Positions 1-10,370 of a stretch of DNA of 64,000 bases are shown here, one piece after another. The DNA comes from Pseudomonas sp. 8Z (GTDB taxonomy: Bacteria > Pseudomonadota > Gammaproteobacteria > Pseudomonadales > Pseudomonadaceae). The stretch's first letter is position 1. Every line of letters starts with the position of its first letter. The position numbers were made by a program, and so were the translations under genes. A model generated the notes under the pieces. That model was not told where the DNA came from, searched no databases, and worked only from the letters and a program-made list of their open reading frames with translations. The stretch covers positions 527,079-591,078 of the forward strand of contig NZ_LR733826.1 of NCBI RefSeq assembly GCF_902506535.1, written 5' to 3'.

Positions 1-1835
1 TCGTTGGCACGCATGATCATCGAGTGCTCGGTAGGGCTTACGTTGTCACCAATCAGCAACTCTTCGTAGAGCTTCTCGCCTGGGCGCAACCCAGAGAACT
101 CGATGGCGATATCACCGTGCGGATGCTCAGCAGAGCGCACACTCAAGCCGCTCAACTGAATCATTTTCTCGGCCAAATCGGCAATTTTTACCGGTTGCCC
201 CATATCCAGCACGAAAACATCCCCCCCCTCGCCCATCGAGCCCGCTTGAATCACCAACTGCGCTGCTTCTGGAATCGTCATGAAGTAACGCGTGATATTA
301 GGATGCGTCACCGTCACCGGGCCGCCACGGCGAATCTGCGCATGGAAAAGAGGAATCACCGAACCAGAAGAGCCCAACACATTACCGAAGCGCACCATGG
401 TAAACCGAGTCTTGTTGACCCGGTGAACAGTCTCATCGCGCCCCCACAGCACAGGAGCCTGCTCAAGACTCAACGCCTGCAAGACCATTTCAGCCAAACG
501 CTTGGTGCTACCCATAACATTTGTCGGCCGCACGGCCTTGTCTGTCGAGATCAGAACAAAATGCTCCACGCCTGCCTTGATGGCAGCCTGGGCAGTGAAC
601 AGTGTGCCAAAGACGTTGTTTAGCACGCCTTCAGCAATGTTGTGTTCGACCATCGGCACATGCTTATAAGCCGCAGCGTGATAAACCGTATCCACCGACC
701 AGCTCGACATGACCTCCTCAAGTCGCTCGGGATTACGGATAGAGCCCAGAATCGGAATCAACTGAACCGCTAAAGACTCGTGCTTAATCCGACGCACCAA
801 CTCGGAGTGAATACTGTAAAGATTGAACTCACTGTGCTCAAAGAGCAGCAGTGTTTTCGGTGTGTTGGCTACAATCTGCCGACAAAGCTCCGAACCAATC
901 GACCCTCCTGCACCAGTAACCATGACCACCTGATTACGGATGCAACGCTCGAACAAGGTCTTCTGCGGCGGCACCGGATCACGCCCCAACAGATCGGCGA
1001 TATCAACCTCCTGAACATCATCGACCTTGACTCGCCCACTGGCCAAATCCATAAAACCGGGCACGCTGCGCACGTGCAGGCTGTACTGACCTAGCAGTTC
1101 AAGAATCTCGCGCCTACGCGCACGCGAAGCAGAAGGAACAGCCAAGAGTATCTCTTGCGCCCTGGTTTCCTCGATCATCTGCCGAATGTGCTTTGGCTTA
1201 TAGACCTTAAGCCCTGAAATGACGCGATTGGCAATCGATGAATCATCATCGATAAAGGCAACAGGCGCCAGTGAACGCCCCATACGCAACGCCGCCAGCA
1301 ACTGGTTACCAGCAGCCCCAGCCCCATAAATGGCAACACGAGGCAAGCCCCGGTCACGCACCTGAAACTGGTTAGGGTGCTCAGCAGAAAACCAGTCCCC
1401 CATAAAGTACTGCCGCATTAACAAGCGCAGACCGCCAATAAGCATGAGACTCAACCACCAATAGTTGAGCACCATGGAGCGCGGAATCACGACTGGCGCA
1501 TCGCGATACCAGTACACAGCCAAGGCAAGTAGCAATGCAGAAAGAGAAACCGCCTTGAAAATGCTCTTCAGTGCGTCATTACCGAAATAACGCATGACTG
1601 CACGATACATCCCCATACGGATAAAGATAGGCACAGAGATTATGGGCGCCAGTGCAAAGATCCAGGCATGAACCCCAAAAGGATTAACAGCACCTGGCTC
1701 ACCCAGGCGCACCACAAAGGCCAACCACAGCGCACACCAGACCAGCACAACATCCGCCACGACCTGAAGCATGCGCTTGGAGCGTCGAGATAACCCAATC
1801 AAACGCTCACGTAGGCGATCAGCAGCCTTTAACAT
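1..1835 (-). CDS. wbpM: WbpM-type UDP-GlcNAc 4,6-dehydratase, C-terminus cut by window edge
   Basis: Membrane-anchored dehydratase that makes the 4-keto-6-deoxy sugar precursor of FucNAc/QuiNAc for O-antigen. About 611 residues are visible from the ATG at 1835; the family is about 665, so only the tail is missing. The first 150 residues hold several hydrophobic segments. A first Rossmann core (IYGAGAAG) is followed by the catalytic one (VTGAGGSIGSE). The catalytic stretch reads STDKAVRPTNVMGSTKR, with Met in place of the usual SDR tyrosine, which is the WbpM-class signature. It is the last gene of the minus-strand O-antigen operon, the position it holds in P. aeruginosa. Confidence 0.95.
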   Translation of the reverse strand, partial: MLKAADRLRERLIGLSRRSKRMLQVVADVVLVWCALWLAFVVRLGEPGAVNPFGVHAWIFALAPIISVPIFIRMGMYRAVMRYFGNDALKSIFKAVSLSALLLALAVYWYRDAPVVIPRSMVLNYWWLSLMLIGGLRLLMRQYFMGDWFSAEHPNQFQVRDRGLPRVAIYGAGAAGNQLLAALRMGRSLAPVAFIDDDSSIANRVISGLKVYKPKHIRQMIEETRAQEILLAVPSASRARRREILELLGQYSLHVRSVPGFMDLASGRVKVDDVQEVDIADLLGRDPVPPQKTLFERCIRNQVVMVTGAGGSIGSELCRQIVANTPKTLLLFEHSEFNLYSIHSELVRRIKHESLAVQLIPILGSIRNPERLEEVMSSWSVDTVYHAAAYKHVPMVEHNIAEGVLNNVFGTLFTAQAAIKAGVEHFVLISTDKAVRPTNVMGSTKRLAEMVLQALSLEQAPVLWGRDETVHRVNKTRFTMVRFGNVLGSSGSVIPLFHAQIRRGGPVTVTHPNITRYFMTIPEAAQLVIQAGSMGEGGDVFVLDMGQPVKIADLAEKMIQLSGLSVRSAEHPHGDIAIEFSGLRPGEKLYEELLIGDNVSPTEHSMIMRAN

Positions 1836-1910
1836 CACAACCTCTTAAGTCTTCATGTCCCTTGAATACGATGTCAGCCCCATGGATGGAGGGCTACTAA
1901 CGCTTCATAA

Positions 1911-2462
1911 CTAACGAACCACTCGATCCCCAGCCCCCTTGCCGAGAACCGTCATTAGGATGTACTTGAAATAATGCGCCAGCGTTAGCTCACGTATCAT
2001 CCGCTGATCGGTTTCAGCGAGCAATTGCGGTGTCGACATATCGATATCACTCACCTGAGCCAACCCCGTGATACCCGGCCGCACTTCGAACACACCGCGC
2101 TCGGCACGCGCCGCTGTGAGCTCCTGCTGATTGAACAAGCCAGGGCGTGGGCCAACCAGGCTCATCTCCCCCTTGAGCACATTCCACAACTGAGGCAATT
2201 CGTCGAGCTTGGTTTTACGCAGAAAAGCGCCGAGTCGCGTGATGGATGCACTGGAAGCCAGATGACTGGCAACAGAGGCAGTGTCGACCGCCATCGTACG
2301 AAACTTGACCAGAATGAAAGGCTTCTGCTGACGCCCTACCCGCTCCTGACGGAACAACGGCGATCCGGTATCGAAAAGACCCAACACATAGATCACCAGC
2401 AGTACGGGAAAACCGAACACCAACCCCAGCGAAGCAAATAGAACATCAAACAGACGAATCAC
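1911..2462 (-). CDS. Small phosphoglycosyl transferase (initiating sugar transferase)
   Basis: Bacterial sugar transferase of the monotopic PglC/WcaJ-core type, predicted to load the first sugar-1-phosphate onto undecaprenyl phosphate at the inner membrane. One N-terminal hydrophobic segment (about residues 4-30) precedes the core motifs PLFRQERVG, KFRTM, LDELPQLWNVLKGEMSLVGPRP and RPGITGLAQV. At 183 residues it is the minimal catalytic version without the extra membrane domain of WbaP. I prefer the GTG at 2462, which has AAGG seven bases upstream; a GTG at 2468 is too close to that site. It overlaps the reductase gene upstream, so the 4-keto-sugar reductase and its user are coupled, as for R. 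etli WreQ/WreU. The sugar is probably FucNAc or QuiNAc (inference). Confidence 0.88.
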   Translation of the reverse strand: MIRLFDVLFASLGLVFGFPVLLVIYVLGLFDTGSPLFRQERVGRQQKPFILVKFRTMAVDTASVASHLASSASITRLGAFLRKTKLDELPQLWNVLKGEMSLVGPRPGLFNQQELTAARAERGVFEVRPGITGLAQVSDIDMSTPQLLAETDQRMIRELTLAHYFKYILMTVLGKGAGDRVVR

Positions 2463-3381
2463 GAACACACCTTCTCAAACCTTCTTTGACGGAAACGGGA
2501 GGCTCCCAGCCCAGCAAATTTCGTGCTTTGCTGATATCCACCTGAAGAGAATCCAGCAAACTCTGAGCCATCGCTTTCTTCCCCAAAGCGTTAGCAGCCA
2601 ATCTAAGGAAGCTGGACGGGACTGGCAGTAAACATCCAGGGCGCGCCATAGCGTCTGACACCTGCCGTAGCAACTCCGTTGTAGACAAATCTTCGCCATC
2701 ACCCGCCAAAAACACCTGATTAGCGGCTGCAGGATGGTCGATGCAACGAATGATTAGATCAACGAGATTATCGACACCAACCAGCGAGCGCTTGTTGTGA
2801 ATCGCGCCAAGTGGCAATGGAACGCCACGACCGACCCAACGCATCAGGCTAGCGAAATTGCCTGGCGCACCTGGGCCGTAAACCAACGGCGGGCGTATGA
2901 CAACGAGCTCCATACTGCTCTCACGACACAACGCCTGGAGCGCCACTTCAGCCTCATACTTGGAGCGCGCATAAGGTGAGTGGGGCTCCGGCTCACTGAG
3001 CGCGGTAAAAGCCTGGCCATCTTTTGTGACGGCACCGTTCACACCAATTGAACTAATAAAAACGAAACGTCTAACACCAGCATCAATTGCTTGAGCTGCC
3101 AGCGCCTCGGAAAGCTTGCAGTTGGCAACCCTGAAGCTTTCTAGCGGATCCTCGCTGGCGTCCTTGAGTTGGTGCGCTCTTCCAGCCAAATGCACAACAC
3201 AGTCGACACCTTCGAGAGCCCCCCTTGAAACCAGTCGATCATCTATAGAGCCTTGGACAAACTCAACAGCCACTTTAGGTCGCGTACGACCTAAAGTGCG
3301 AATAGTGCGCCCCTGCTCAAATAGACACTTAGCAAGGGCTCCACCCACAAAACCAGAAGCCCCTGTAATAAGGATCGTCAT
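2446..3381 (-). CDS. NAD-dependent epimerase/reductase acting on the WbpM product (WbpV-like)
   Basis: Extended SDR of 311 residues. It begins with the nucleotide-binding motif [11 protein letters not shown], has VVHLAGRAH, and carries the catalytic Ser region (FISSIGVNG) and the YxxxK pair in [11 protein letters not shown]. In this context it most likely reduces or epimerises UDP-4-keto-6-deoxy-GlcNAc from WbpM to UDP-FucNAc or UDP-QuiNAc, like WbpV or WreQ. The start ATG overlaps the ugd stop as ATGA, and the 3' end overlaps the phosphoglycosyl transferase gene. Other NDP-sugar epimerase roles cannot be excluded from sequence alone. Confidence 0.85.
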   Translation of the reverse strand: MTILITGASGFVGGALAKCLFEQGRTIRTLGRTRPKVAVEFVQGSIDDRLVSRGALEGVDCVVHLAGRAHQLKDASEDPLESFRVANCKLSEALAAQAIDAGVRRFVFISSIGVNGAVTKDGQAFTALSEPEPHSPYARSKYEAEVALQALCRESSMELVVIRPPLVYGPGAPGNFASLMRWVGRGVPLPLGAIHNKRSLVGVDNLVDLIIRCIDHPAAANQVFLAGDGEDLSTTELLRQVSDAMARPGCLLPVPSSFLRLAANALGKKAMAQSLLDSLQVDISKARNLLGWEPPVSVKEGLRRCVRDSSV

Positions 3382-4709
3382 TGACTCAACCCACGACCAA
3401 TAGCGTGATACAGCAAACCTGCGTCGGCCATCTCAACCGGATCGAATAGGTTTCTCCCATCTACTACAACTGGAAAACGCAGACTCGCTTTGAGCAAAGA
3501 TGGATCAATCGTGCGAAAAGCCTTCCACTCCGTACAAATGACGAGCGCATCGGCGCCTTTAAGAGCGGCCTCACGAGACTCGCATAACACCAGATCAGAG
3601 CGCTCGCCATAGATACGACGACACTCTTGCATCGCCTCAGGATCGAATGCCTGCACGCAGACGCCTGCCTGCCAAAGAGCTTCCATCAACACCCGACTAG
3701 GGGCATCACGCATGTCATCGGTATTTGGCTTGAAGGCAAGCCCCCACAAGGCAACTTTCTTTCCAGCGAGCTGGCCATCGAAAGCACGCGAGAGCTTGTC
3801 AAACAACACCTGTTTCTGACGATGGTTAACCCGCTCAACAGCCATTAGCAAATCAGGCTCGACTCCGACCTCCATGGCTGTGCGCGCAAGCGCTTGCACA
3901 TCCTTGGGGAAACATGAGCCACCGTAACCACAGCCGGGATAAATGAAGTGATAGCCAATCCGAGGATCCGAACCGATACCAAGACGCACTTGCTCAATAT
4001 CTGCACCCAAGCGCTCAGCTAATGTGGCCATCTCGTTCATGAAACTGATCTTAGTTGCTAAAATTGCGTTAGCTGCATACTTAGTCAGTTCTGCCGAGCG
4101 CACATCCATAAACATCAATTTATCGTGATTACGATTGTAAGGCGCATAGCAGTGACGCATAGCATCACGCACCTCAAGTGAATCCGTTCCAACAACGATA
4201 CGCGCGCCCTTGGTGAAGTCCTCGATTGCCGCGCCTTCTTTCAAGAACTCCGGATTCGAACACACCTCAAAATCAACCCGCATGCCACGCTCGGCCAGTA
4301 TCGAATCGATACGATCACGCACCTTGTCTGCCGTACCAACGGGCACAGTTGACTTGTCGATAACGACCTTCTTGTCAGTCATGTGACTGCCGATGGTAGC
4401 CGCCACAGCCAGAACGTATTTCAGATCAGCCTTGCCATCCTCATCAGGCGGAGTCCCAACAGCAATAAACTGCAAATAGCCATGATCGACGCCAGCAACC
4501 GCGTCTGTCGAAAAACTCAAACGACCTGCTTTGCAGTTCTTGAGGATCATTTCCTCAAGGCCTGGCTCGTAAATAGGAATGACCCCGCGATTAAGGCCGT
4601 CGATCTTGCCTTGGTCGACATCGATGCACATGACCGAGTGCCCAACGTCCGCCAAACAAGCCCCAGTTACTAAACCGACGTAGCCGCTACCAAAAACCGT
4701 AATTTTCAT
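3378..4709 (-). CDS. ugd: UDP-glucose 6-dehydrogenase
   Basis: Oxidises UDP-glucose to UDP-glucuronate with two NAD. The protein starts [16 protein letters not shown], an NAD-binding fold. It has the catalytic-cysteine motif [14 protein letters not shown] near residue 255 and the C-terminal UDP-binding half with [19 protein letters not shown] chose the ATG at 4709, which gives 443 residues and the family N-terminus. However, a TTG at 4721 overlaps the upstream stop (TTGA) and has GAGGAG eight bases before it, so a four-residue longer form is possible. It is followed by the WbpV-like gene and preceded by UXS, its product's consumer, so together they form a UDP-xylose branch. Confidence 0.95.
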   Translation of the reverse strand: MKITVFGSGYVGLVTGACLADVGHSVMCIDVDQGKIDGLNRGVIPIYEPGLEEMILKNCKAGRLSFSTDAVAGVDHGYLQFIAVGTPPDEDGKADLKYVLAVAATIGSHMTDKKVVIDKSTVPVGTADKVRDRIDSILAERGMRVDFEVCSNPEFLKEGAAIEDFTKGARIVVGTDSLEVRDAMRHCYAPYNRNHDKLMFMDVRSAELTKYAANAILATKISFMNEMATLAERLGADIEQVRLGIGSDPRIGYHFIYPGCGYGGSCFPKDVQALARTAMEVGVEPDLLMAVERVNHRQKQVLFDKLSRAFDGQLAGKKVALWGLAFKPNTDDMRDAPSRVLMEALWQAGVCVQAFDPEAMQECRRIYGERSDLVLCESREAALKGADALVICTEWKAFRTIDPSLLKASLRFPVVVDGRNLFDPVEMADAGLLYHAIGRGLSQ

Positions 4710-4717
4710 CAGCGAAC

Positions 4718-5668
4718 TCAAACCAGAGGCTCCTCTTTAAGCAGAGCATCAAAATAGCTAATAGTCTTTGCCAAACCCTGATCGAGCACGATGGTCGGTT
4801 GCCAATCGAGAACGGCTTTTGCCTGAGTAATATCGGGCTGGCGTTGCTTCGGATCATCTTGAGGTAAAGGGCGGAACACCAGCTTCGAAGACGACCCAGT
4901 AAGCGCCAACACACGCTCAGCTAACTGCAGCATGGTGAACTCGCCAGGGTTGCCTAAGTTGATCGGCCCGGTCACTTCATCGGACGTCCCCATCAGGCGC
5001 ACAAAGCCCTCGACCAAGTCATCAACGTAACAGAAGCTACGGGTTTGCTGGCCCTCTCCGTAGATAGTGATGTCCTCGCCACGCAAAGCCTGAACGATGA
5101 AGTTACTCACGACGCGCCCATCATTGGGGTGCATCCGTGGGCCATAGGTGTTGAAGATCCGGGCAATCTTGATTCTTACACCGTGCTGCCTGTGGTAATC
5201 GGAGAAAAGTGTTTCAGCACAACGCTTGCCCTCGTCATAACATGAACGAATACCAATAGGATTCACACGCCCCCAATAGGATTCAGGTTGAGGATGAATC
5301 TCTGGATCGCCATACACCTCACTAGTCGATGCCTGAAAAATCTTCGCCTTGGTGCGTTTGGCAAGCCCCAGTACGTTGATAGCACCATGCACACTGGTCT
5401 TGAGCGTCTGCACAGGGTCAAACTGATAATGCACAGGCGATGCCGGACAAGCGAGGTTATAGATTTCATCGACCTCGACATACAGCGGAAAGGTCACATC
5501 ATGGCGGATCAACTCAAAGTAAGGATTGCTCAGCAAATGGGCAATATTGCGCTTGGCTCCTGTAAAGAAGTTGTCCACGCACAATACTTCGTTACCTTCG
5601 GACAATAACCGCTCACACAGATGCGAGCCAAGAAAGCCGGCCCCGCCGGTCACCATGATCCGTTTCAT
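4718..5668 (-). CDS. UDP-glucuronate decarboxylase (UDP-xylose synthase)
   Basis: Extended SDR of 316 residues converting UDP-glucuronate to UDP-xylose. Diagnostic blocks are [15 protein letters not shown] at the N-terminus, [34 protein letters not shown], and the catalytic pair in [12 protein letters not shown], followed by [22 protein letters not shown]. These match the UXS family closely. The start ATG overlaps the stop of the upstream glycosyltransferase gene by 4 nt. Pairing with Ugd makes xylose a predicted O-unit sugar. Confidence 0.95.
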   Translation of the reverse strand: MKRIMVTGGAGFLGSHLCERLLSEGNEVLCVDNFFTGAKRNIAHLLSNPYFELIRHDVTFPLYVEVDEIYNLACPASPVHYQFDPVQTLKTSVHGAINVLGLAKRTKAKIFQASTSEVYGDPEIHPQPESYWGRVNPIGIRSCYDEGKRCAETLFSDYHRQHGVRIKIARIFNTYGPRMHPNDGRVVSNFIVQALRGEDITIYGEGQQTRSFCYVDDLVEGFVRLMGTSDEVTGPINLGNPGEFTMLQLAERVLALTGSSSKLVFRPLPQDDPKQRQPDITQAKAVLDWQPTIVLDQGLAKTISYFDALLKEEPLV

Positions 5669-6459
5669 AGACCTTTCCTTAAAATACGGTAATAAAAACC
5701 ACCCAGCGCATGGGTAAGCGTAAATAGCGCCGCCGCTGAAATTCGAGTATTAGGAAACTCCCGATGCAGCATATACATTCGTTCCAGCATGTAACGCTTG
5801 GAACCGGAAATCTGACCTGCGATACGACGATAACTAAGCAGCGGATACTTGACTTTCCAATTCACAACTCCACTGTTAAGGATCCTTAACCAGCAGTGGT
5901 AGTCCTCCACAGCCTTGTAACGAATATCCTCATTGAACGGGAATGCGATCATCAGCTCACGCGTGACAAGCACACTTGAAGTAGGAATCCGTCCTTTAAG
6001 GCGCTGCCGAGTGAAGGTTACCGCTTCCAGTTCAGCCCCCGTCACGGCAGGAAAAGTCAATTCAGACTCATCCCAGAAATCTTTCATCTGTGAGCTAACG
6101 AACACCGCAGACTTCGCCACGGCCGCTTCCAACTGCATGCTGAGCTTAGCCGGATGCCAAATATCATCAGCATCAAGGAATGCAATCCAATGCCCCCTCG
6201 CCTCACGCACCCCAATATTACGGGGCGCGGCTGGAGCACCATTGTTTTTCTTAAGAGCGATCAGGCGAACCCTCTCATCGCGCGCGGCATAGGCAGCAAC
6301 GACTTCCCGCGTAGAGTCTTTGGAACAATCGTCAATAACGAGCAACTCCCAATTCTGGAAAGTTTGCGCGAGAACGGACTCTATAGTTCGCCCAATCAGT
6401 TTCTCTGCGTTATAAGACGGCGTGACGATAGTAACCGCCGGGATACCTGCTTGATTCAA
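5665..6459 (-). CDS. Family 2 glycosyltransferase
   Basis: GT-A fold glycosyltransferase of 264 residues, presumably cytoplasmic face of the inner membrane. Motifs are [35 protein letters not shown], and the DXD-type [13 protein letters not shown] around residue 95. It starts with TTG overlapping the upstream stop (TTGA); GGGGAG lies seven bases before. The UDP-xylose genes follow directly, so it is the best candidate for the xylosyltransferase (inference). Acceptor and linkage cannot be read from sequence. Confidence 0.88.
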   Translation of the reverse strand: MNQAGIPAVTIVTPSYNAEKLIGRTIESVLAQTFQNWELLVIDDCSKDSTREVVAAYAARDERVRLIALKKNNGAPAAPRNIGVREARGHWIAFLDADDIWHPAKLSMQLEAAVAKSAVFVSSQMKDFWDESELTFPAVTGAELEAVTFTRQRLKGRIPTSSVLVTRELMIAFPFNEDIRYKAVEDYHCWLRILNSGVVNWKVKYPLLSYRRIAGQISGSKRYMLERMYMLHREFPNTRISAAALFTLTHALGGFYYRILRKGL

Positions 6460-8012
6460 CCTCTATCTCCCCTGGGCAACATAGCCCTGAAGTCATCGAC
6501 CCAACGCAAAGCTAGGCGACGCTTGATTTCCATTATCGGCAGCATGCGACTCGGCACGTCGTAATCCGCAAGCTCTCCCCATTTTTTCGCCTTGAGCAAC
6601 TCAAGGATGGGATTTTCTCCGCTATCAGATGCGCCATAGACAGGATCGTCCGCGGCCAGAACACCTGTTTTAAACATATCGATTATCCGACCGGCATCCG
6701 CCCCTTGAAAATATTGATAACGCGTGGTTTCAATGGGGCGAACGTAATCAACAAACTGAGGATGACGGTGGGAGCGCACATAGATAAACCGTAGTGTCTT
6801 GCGCATTACCTGGTCGGGGTCGAGATCTCTACGTGCATGAGGCTCATACAGACTTGCCTTATTAGGAAAGGCTCTCACAAAGCCTGCCCGCGCGTAGCTT
6901 GAGGGGCCGAGGCAAATGACTTGCTTACCGCAGGCCCCCGCTTCGACGGCGGAACTCCCCCCATTGAGCACGACAATGTCAGCCTGCTGGATAAGGTCGT
7001 ATGTATTGGCCTTTTGTTCACTGGACACACAATGAACACCACGCAGGTGAGCCCACTTCTTATAGAGTGTCAGTGACCGATCACCACCAACTTGTCCGAT
7101 TTTCTCGGCCCAGTTTGGATGGCAACGCAGCACAACCTGTTCTGGCTTTATGGAAAATGCCTCGAAAAAATCGTCAAGGGCCTGAGTATTGTCAATCCAA
7201 GGCGTTTTCCACTCAGCATGACCGGCAAACTCATTCTTGCTACTGGGCAGTATCAAGACACGCAAGCCATCTGACTGGAGAGGCCAAGGTGCTGGCTCCG
7301 GATTCGTATTGTAAAGGCGCCACTCCAGGGAATTGCGCTGGAGGAAGCGCTCGCCGATATGCCTACCTGCAATTCTAGCCTGCGCCAAAGTCAGTGGCCG
7401 CTCATCAAATTCGGCCACCATATCGCTCACTGCCTTGAGCGACAGGCAATTCGCATTCGGCGTCAAGTTGAGTCCTTGGCTGAACCAGGGACGCTCGTGG
7501 GTAATAAAAGGAACTCCTGCTTGTTCGCACGCGAACGTCACTGCACGCGTCAAGTCCATCCGCCCATTGAAACAGATGACACCTTCAATATCGTTGTCTT
7601 CAATCCAGCGCCGCGTACTCGAATAAGTGCTGGCAATGGGCTCGTAGAGCGACTGCCGTACACGCACCACTTCCGGCTCCATCCATTCTGCTTCTGACTC
7701 GGTGCGCGTCAATGTGCATGAGCTGGATAATGCGAGCTCGTCCAGAATGGACTCAGGCAACTCACTCACAGAACCCCGTCGAATCGCAGTAACGTCCTCC
7801 CCTGTATAGCTTCGGACACCGCCAACCATGCATTTAGCACACTCTTTGAGCTTGCCAGTGCCTTTGATTGCGCGTGGGTAGCAGTTGCTAACGGCAGAAT
7901 CGCAGGTCAAAAAGAATGTTTCATGCCCAGCCTGTTCTAACAGCGTTGCTAAGTAATGGAGTTGCTCAACATGAGGCCGAAATGAAAAAATATTAGCAAA
8001 CCCAATTCTCAC
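6456..8012 (-). CDS. Capsule-synthesis-like GT-B glycosyltransferase, candidate Pse transferase
   Basis: 518-residue protein that resembles capsule polysaccharide synthesis proteins (KpsS/LipB type). It has an N-terminal half starting IGFANIFSFRPHVEQLHYLA and a C-terminal nucleotide-sugar half with RCHPNWAEK and VVLNGGSSAVEAGACGKQV. That last pattern, a small-residue loop followed by EA and GK, is common in transferases using CMP-linked acidic sugars such as CMP-Kdo. I place the start at the GTG 8012, which overlaps the wzy stop as GTGA and has AAGGA seven bases upstream. A CMP-pseudaminic acid donor is inference from the neighbouring pathway genes. Confidence 0.7.
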   Translation of the reverse strand: MRIGFANIFSFRPHVEQLHYLATLLEQAGHETFFLTCDSAVSNCYPRAIKGTGKLKECAKCMVGGVRSYTGEDVTAIRRGSVSELPESILDELALSSSCTLTRTESEAEWMEPEVVRVRQSLYEPIASTYSSTRRWIEDNDIEGVICFNGRMDLTRAVTFACEQAGVPFITHERPWFSQGLNLTPNANCLSLKAVSDMVAEFDERPLTLAQARIAGRHIGERFLQRNSLEWRLYNTNPEPAPWPLQSDGLRVLILPSSKNEFAGHAEWKTPWIDNTQALDDFFEAFSIKPEQVVLRCHPNWAEKIGQVGGDRSLTLYKKWAHLRGVHCVSSEQKANTYDLIQQADIVVLNGGSSAVEAGACGKQVICLGPSSYARAGFVRAFPNKASLYEPHARRDLDPDQVMRKTLRFIYVRSHRHPQFVDYVRPIETTRYQYFQGADAGRIIDMFKTGVLAADDPVYGASDSGENPILELLKAKKWGELADYDVPSRMLPIMEIKRRLALRWVDDFRAMLPRGDRG

Positions 8013-9325
8013 AGCCGCATCCTTCTCAAAACAAAACCAAAAAAATGGAACACAAGGAAATAAAAGAACAAGCAAAATATCACAAAAACAAAGGATATTA
8101 CATTAAAAATAGATAACACTGGAGAAACCAACAGCAACATATAGAGCAGATAAAAAAACACCAGCGACAACACCCCCTTATAGAAACGCAAACAAAACAT
8201 AGCCAGCGCCAAGAGAAAACCGACAAGGCCAGCACCAACTGCAACCCCCCACCCCCCCCATTTGTAATAGAGAGACCCCGGCATGGAGTTAAACAAACCT
8301 GCAAACTCATAACTACCAGAATCAAACTGCAGCCAACGAGAAAAAACACTCAGCACAGCACCAAACAAAGGATCCCCTCCCGAACTCATAAATGGAGAGT
8401 CGACATTTTCAGCAAGGACCCAGAAAACGTGAGTAAAGTACAAAAGAGAAAGATAAAAGTAATTCTTTATATCACAAATAAAATCCACCCCACACTGCCC
8501 TAACGGCAACAGGGAAACACCATGCAAATGAAATAAAAAATTATTCAAATATTCAACCGAACTTGTCCCCCCAACAGAAGACCGCATATAAAAAACATAA
8601 ATAACTACAAACAAAAACATGATCGACATGAAAAAAAACAAAAGTAAATTCTTACCTTTAAAAAAAGCACCAAAAGACGAAGCCCCTACGACAACCCGCG
8701 CAACAAACCCCGCCAAAACACTCAAAAACACAACAGCAATAATCGCCCGCCCCCCAAGCAAATAAGAGCCCAATAAAACACACGCACAAATAAAAAACAC
8801 ATAGACCAAAAATCTTTGAGCAGATATAAACTCCCTATAAAAAACGGCAGCAAGCAACGTAAAAAAATATGAAAACTGAAAAAGATTACCAAAAAAACTA
8901 AACACAGAAGATATCGAACCCGTAGCGCTAGAGTTTAAAGCCGCACGCATTTCAACAAAATTATTACTGGCAAAGTCGACCCCTCTATAGAAAGCCCTAT
9001 CTACAAACAGAGAAAAAATAGCCAACACAGACAGAAATAACGAGAGATTCATTGCCTGCGACAGACCGACCGGCAGCCTTCTCTGCCCCCCACCTGAGAC
9101 CGGCACGCTCATAAAACACAGCGAGAACAATGAATAAAATAAAACAAACACACAAAAAAAAGAGGTGTAAATAAAATATGCCGGAATCACATCTGCGTAG
9201 GCAGACGTGAACGGCATCAGAACATCTAAAACAAGCAAAAAAACAGCTCCAACAATAACAATAGCAGCACTACCGATTGTTGCCCGCAAATCTTTTTTTG
9301 AAACGACAAAACTAAGCCTTGTCAC
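8009..9325 (-). CDS. wzy: O-antigen polymerase candidate (Wzy-like)
   Basis: Polytopic inner-membrane protein of 438 residues with roughly ten to twelve hydrophobic segments and a larger periplasmic loop around residues 255-320. This is the usual Wzy topology, although Wzy proteins share little sequence. The DNA is visibly AT-rich with many A-runs, unlike the flanking genes. That is typical of wzy/wzx in O-antigen loci and suggests separate acquisition. It starts with GTG at 9325 (GGGGAG about seven bases before) and overlaps pseI by 14 nt. The assignment rests on topology, composition and context, since no other polymerase candidate is present. Confidence 0.72.
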   Translation of the reverse strand: MTRLSFVVSKKDLRATIGSAAIVIVGAVFLLVLDVLMPFTSAYADVIPAYFIYTSFFCVFVLFYSLFSLCFMSVPVSGGGQRRLPVGLSQAMNLSLFLSVLAIFSLFVDRAFYRGVDFASNNFVEMRAALNSSATGSISSVFSFFGNLFQFSYFFTLLAAVFYREFISAQRFLVYVFFICACVLLGSYLLGGRAIIAVVFLSVLAGFVARVVVGASSFGAFFKGKNLLLFFFMSIMFLFVVIYVFYMRSSVGGTSSVEYLNNFLFHLHGVSLLPLGQCGVDFICDIKNYFYLSLLYFTHVFWVLAENVDSPFMSSGGDPLFGAVLSVFSRWLQFDSGSYEFAGLFNSMPGSLYYKWGGWGVAVGAGLVGFLLALAMFCLRFYKGVLSLVFFYLLYMLLLVSPVLSIFNVISFVFVIFCLFFYFLVFHFFGFVLRRMRL

Positions 9326-10370
9326 TTAATACTCCCCACGTGACTGCTGAGGCGGCAGCAACATCGGCATTTACACGACATCCGACAATGTTATTTGCAA
9401 ACTTAGGCGGAACTCCAAACCCTGGCCGTACGCTACGAATCGCGTCTGGCGTTACAACATCTCCCGCGTTCAAATTCTTTACAAAATACAGTGACCGCCT
9501 AAATTTGACATTACCCTGTTCGCTTGATTTGCGTCCATAGTCCACTTGCCCCAACGCCTGCCAAGCTGTCTTGGTATCACGGCAAAGCGCAACGAGCTCG
9601 TGGGGTTCAAGAGAAAAACTGTCATCAGGGCCGCCACCGGATCGGTCTAGAGTGAAGTGCTTTTCGATAATGGAAGCACCCAAAGCGACGCTCGTGATTG
9701 CCGTAGTGTTATCCAAGGTGTGATCGGACAATCCAGTTACTAAGCCGTGCCGAGCGATCATGTCCGGGATTGTACGCAAATTGTAATCTTCAGCCGGCGC
9801 CGGGTAACCGCTAACGCAATGCAATATGGCCAGCTCCTTGCACCCACCTTCACGAGCAGCTTCAATGGCCTCAGCAATTTCCTCAGCGTCGGCCATACCA
9901 GTGGAAATGATCATCGGTTTCCCGGTACTGGCAACGTATTTGATCAACGGCAAGTCTACAGCCTCGAAAGAGGCAATCTTGTAGGCTGGCGCATTAAGGT
10001 TCTCCAAAAGATCAACAGCCGTCGAATCAAATGGCGAGCTGAAAATAGTGATACCCAACTTGCGTGCGTAATCGAATAAAGGCGCATGCCACTCCCAAGG
10101 AGTATGAGCCCACTCGTAAAGCTGGTAGAGCGTTTTGCCTGCCCATAGGCCATCATGGATCTGAAAATCTGGTAGAGCCGAATCTAATGTAATCGTATCG
10201 GGACGATAAGTCTGTATCTTGATGGCATCAGCACCAGCTTGCTTGGCCTGAGCAATAATTGAAAAAGCTGTATCAATATTGCCATTATGATTGGCAGACA
10301 TCTCCGCAATCACGTAAGGAAGGTGAGCGCCACCAATTTTACGACCATCAATCTCAATACACTCACTCAT
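9312..10370 (-). CDS. pseI: Pseudaminic acid synthase
   Basis: NeuB-family synthase of 352 residues that condenses the 6-deoxy-2,4-diamino-L-altrose derivative with phosphoenolpyruvate. The TIM barrel shows VIAEMSANHNGN, ADAIKIQTYRPDT and SSPFDSTAVDLL, then GLSDHTL and the metal and substrate residues of IEKHFTLDRSGGGPDDSFS. A C-terminal SAF antifreeze-like domain starts near residue 290 (RRSLYFVKNLNAGD). The SANHNGN form is seen in PseI rather than sialic acid synthases. It overlaps the formyltransferase gene by 8 nt and wzy by 14 nt. Confidence 0.93.
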   Translation of the reverse strand: MSECIEIDGRKIGGAHLPYVIAEMSANHNGNIDTAFSIIAQAKQAGADAIKIQTYRPDTITLDSALPDFQIHDGLWAGKTLYQLYEWAHTPWEWHAPLFDYARKLGITIFSSPFDSTAVDLLENLNAPAYKIASFEAVDLPLIKYVASTGKPMIISTGMADAEEIAEAIEAAREGGCKELAILHCVSGYPAPAEDYNLRTIPDMIARHGLVTGLSDHTLDNTTAITSVALGASIIEKHFTLDRSGGGPDDSFSLEPHELVALCRDTKTAWQALGQVDYGRKSSEQGNVKFRRSLYFVKNLNAGDVVTPDAIRSVRPGFGVPPKFANNIVGCRVNADVAAASAVTWGVLSDKA

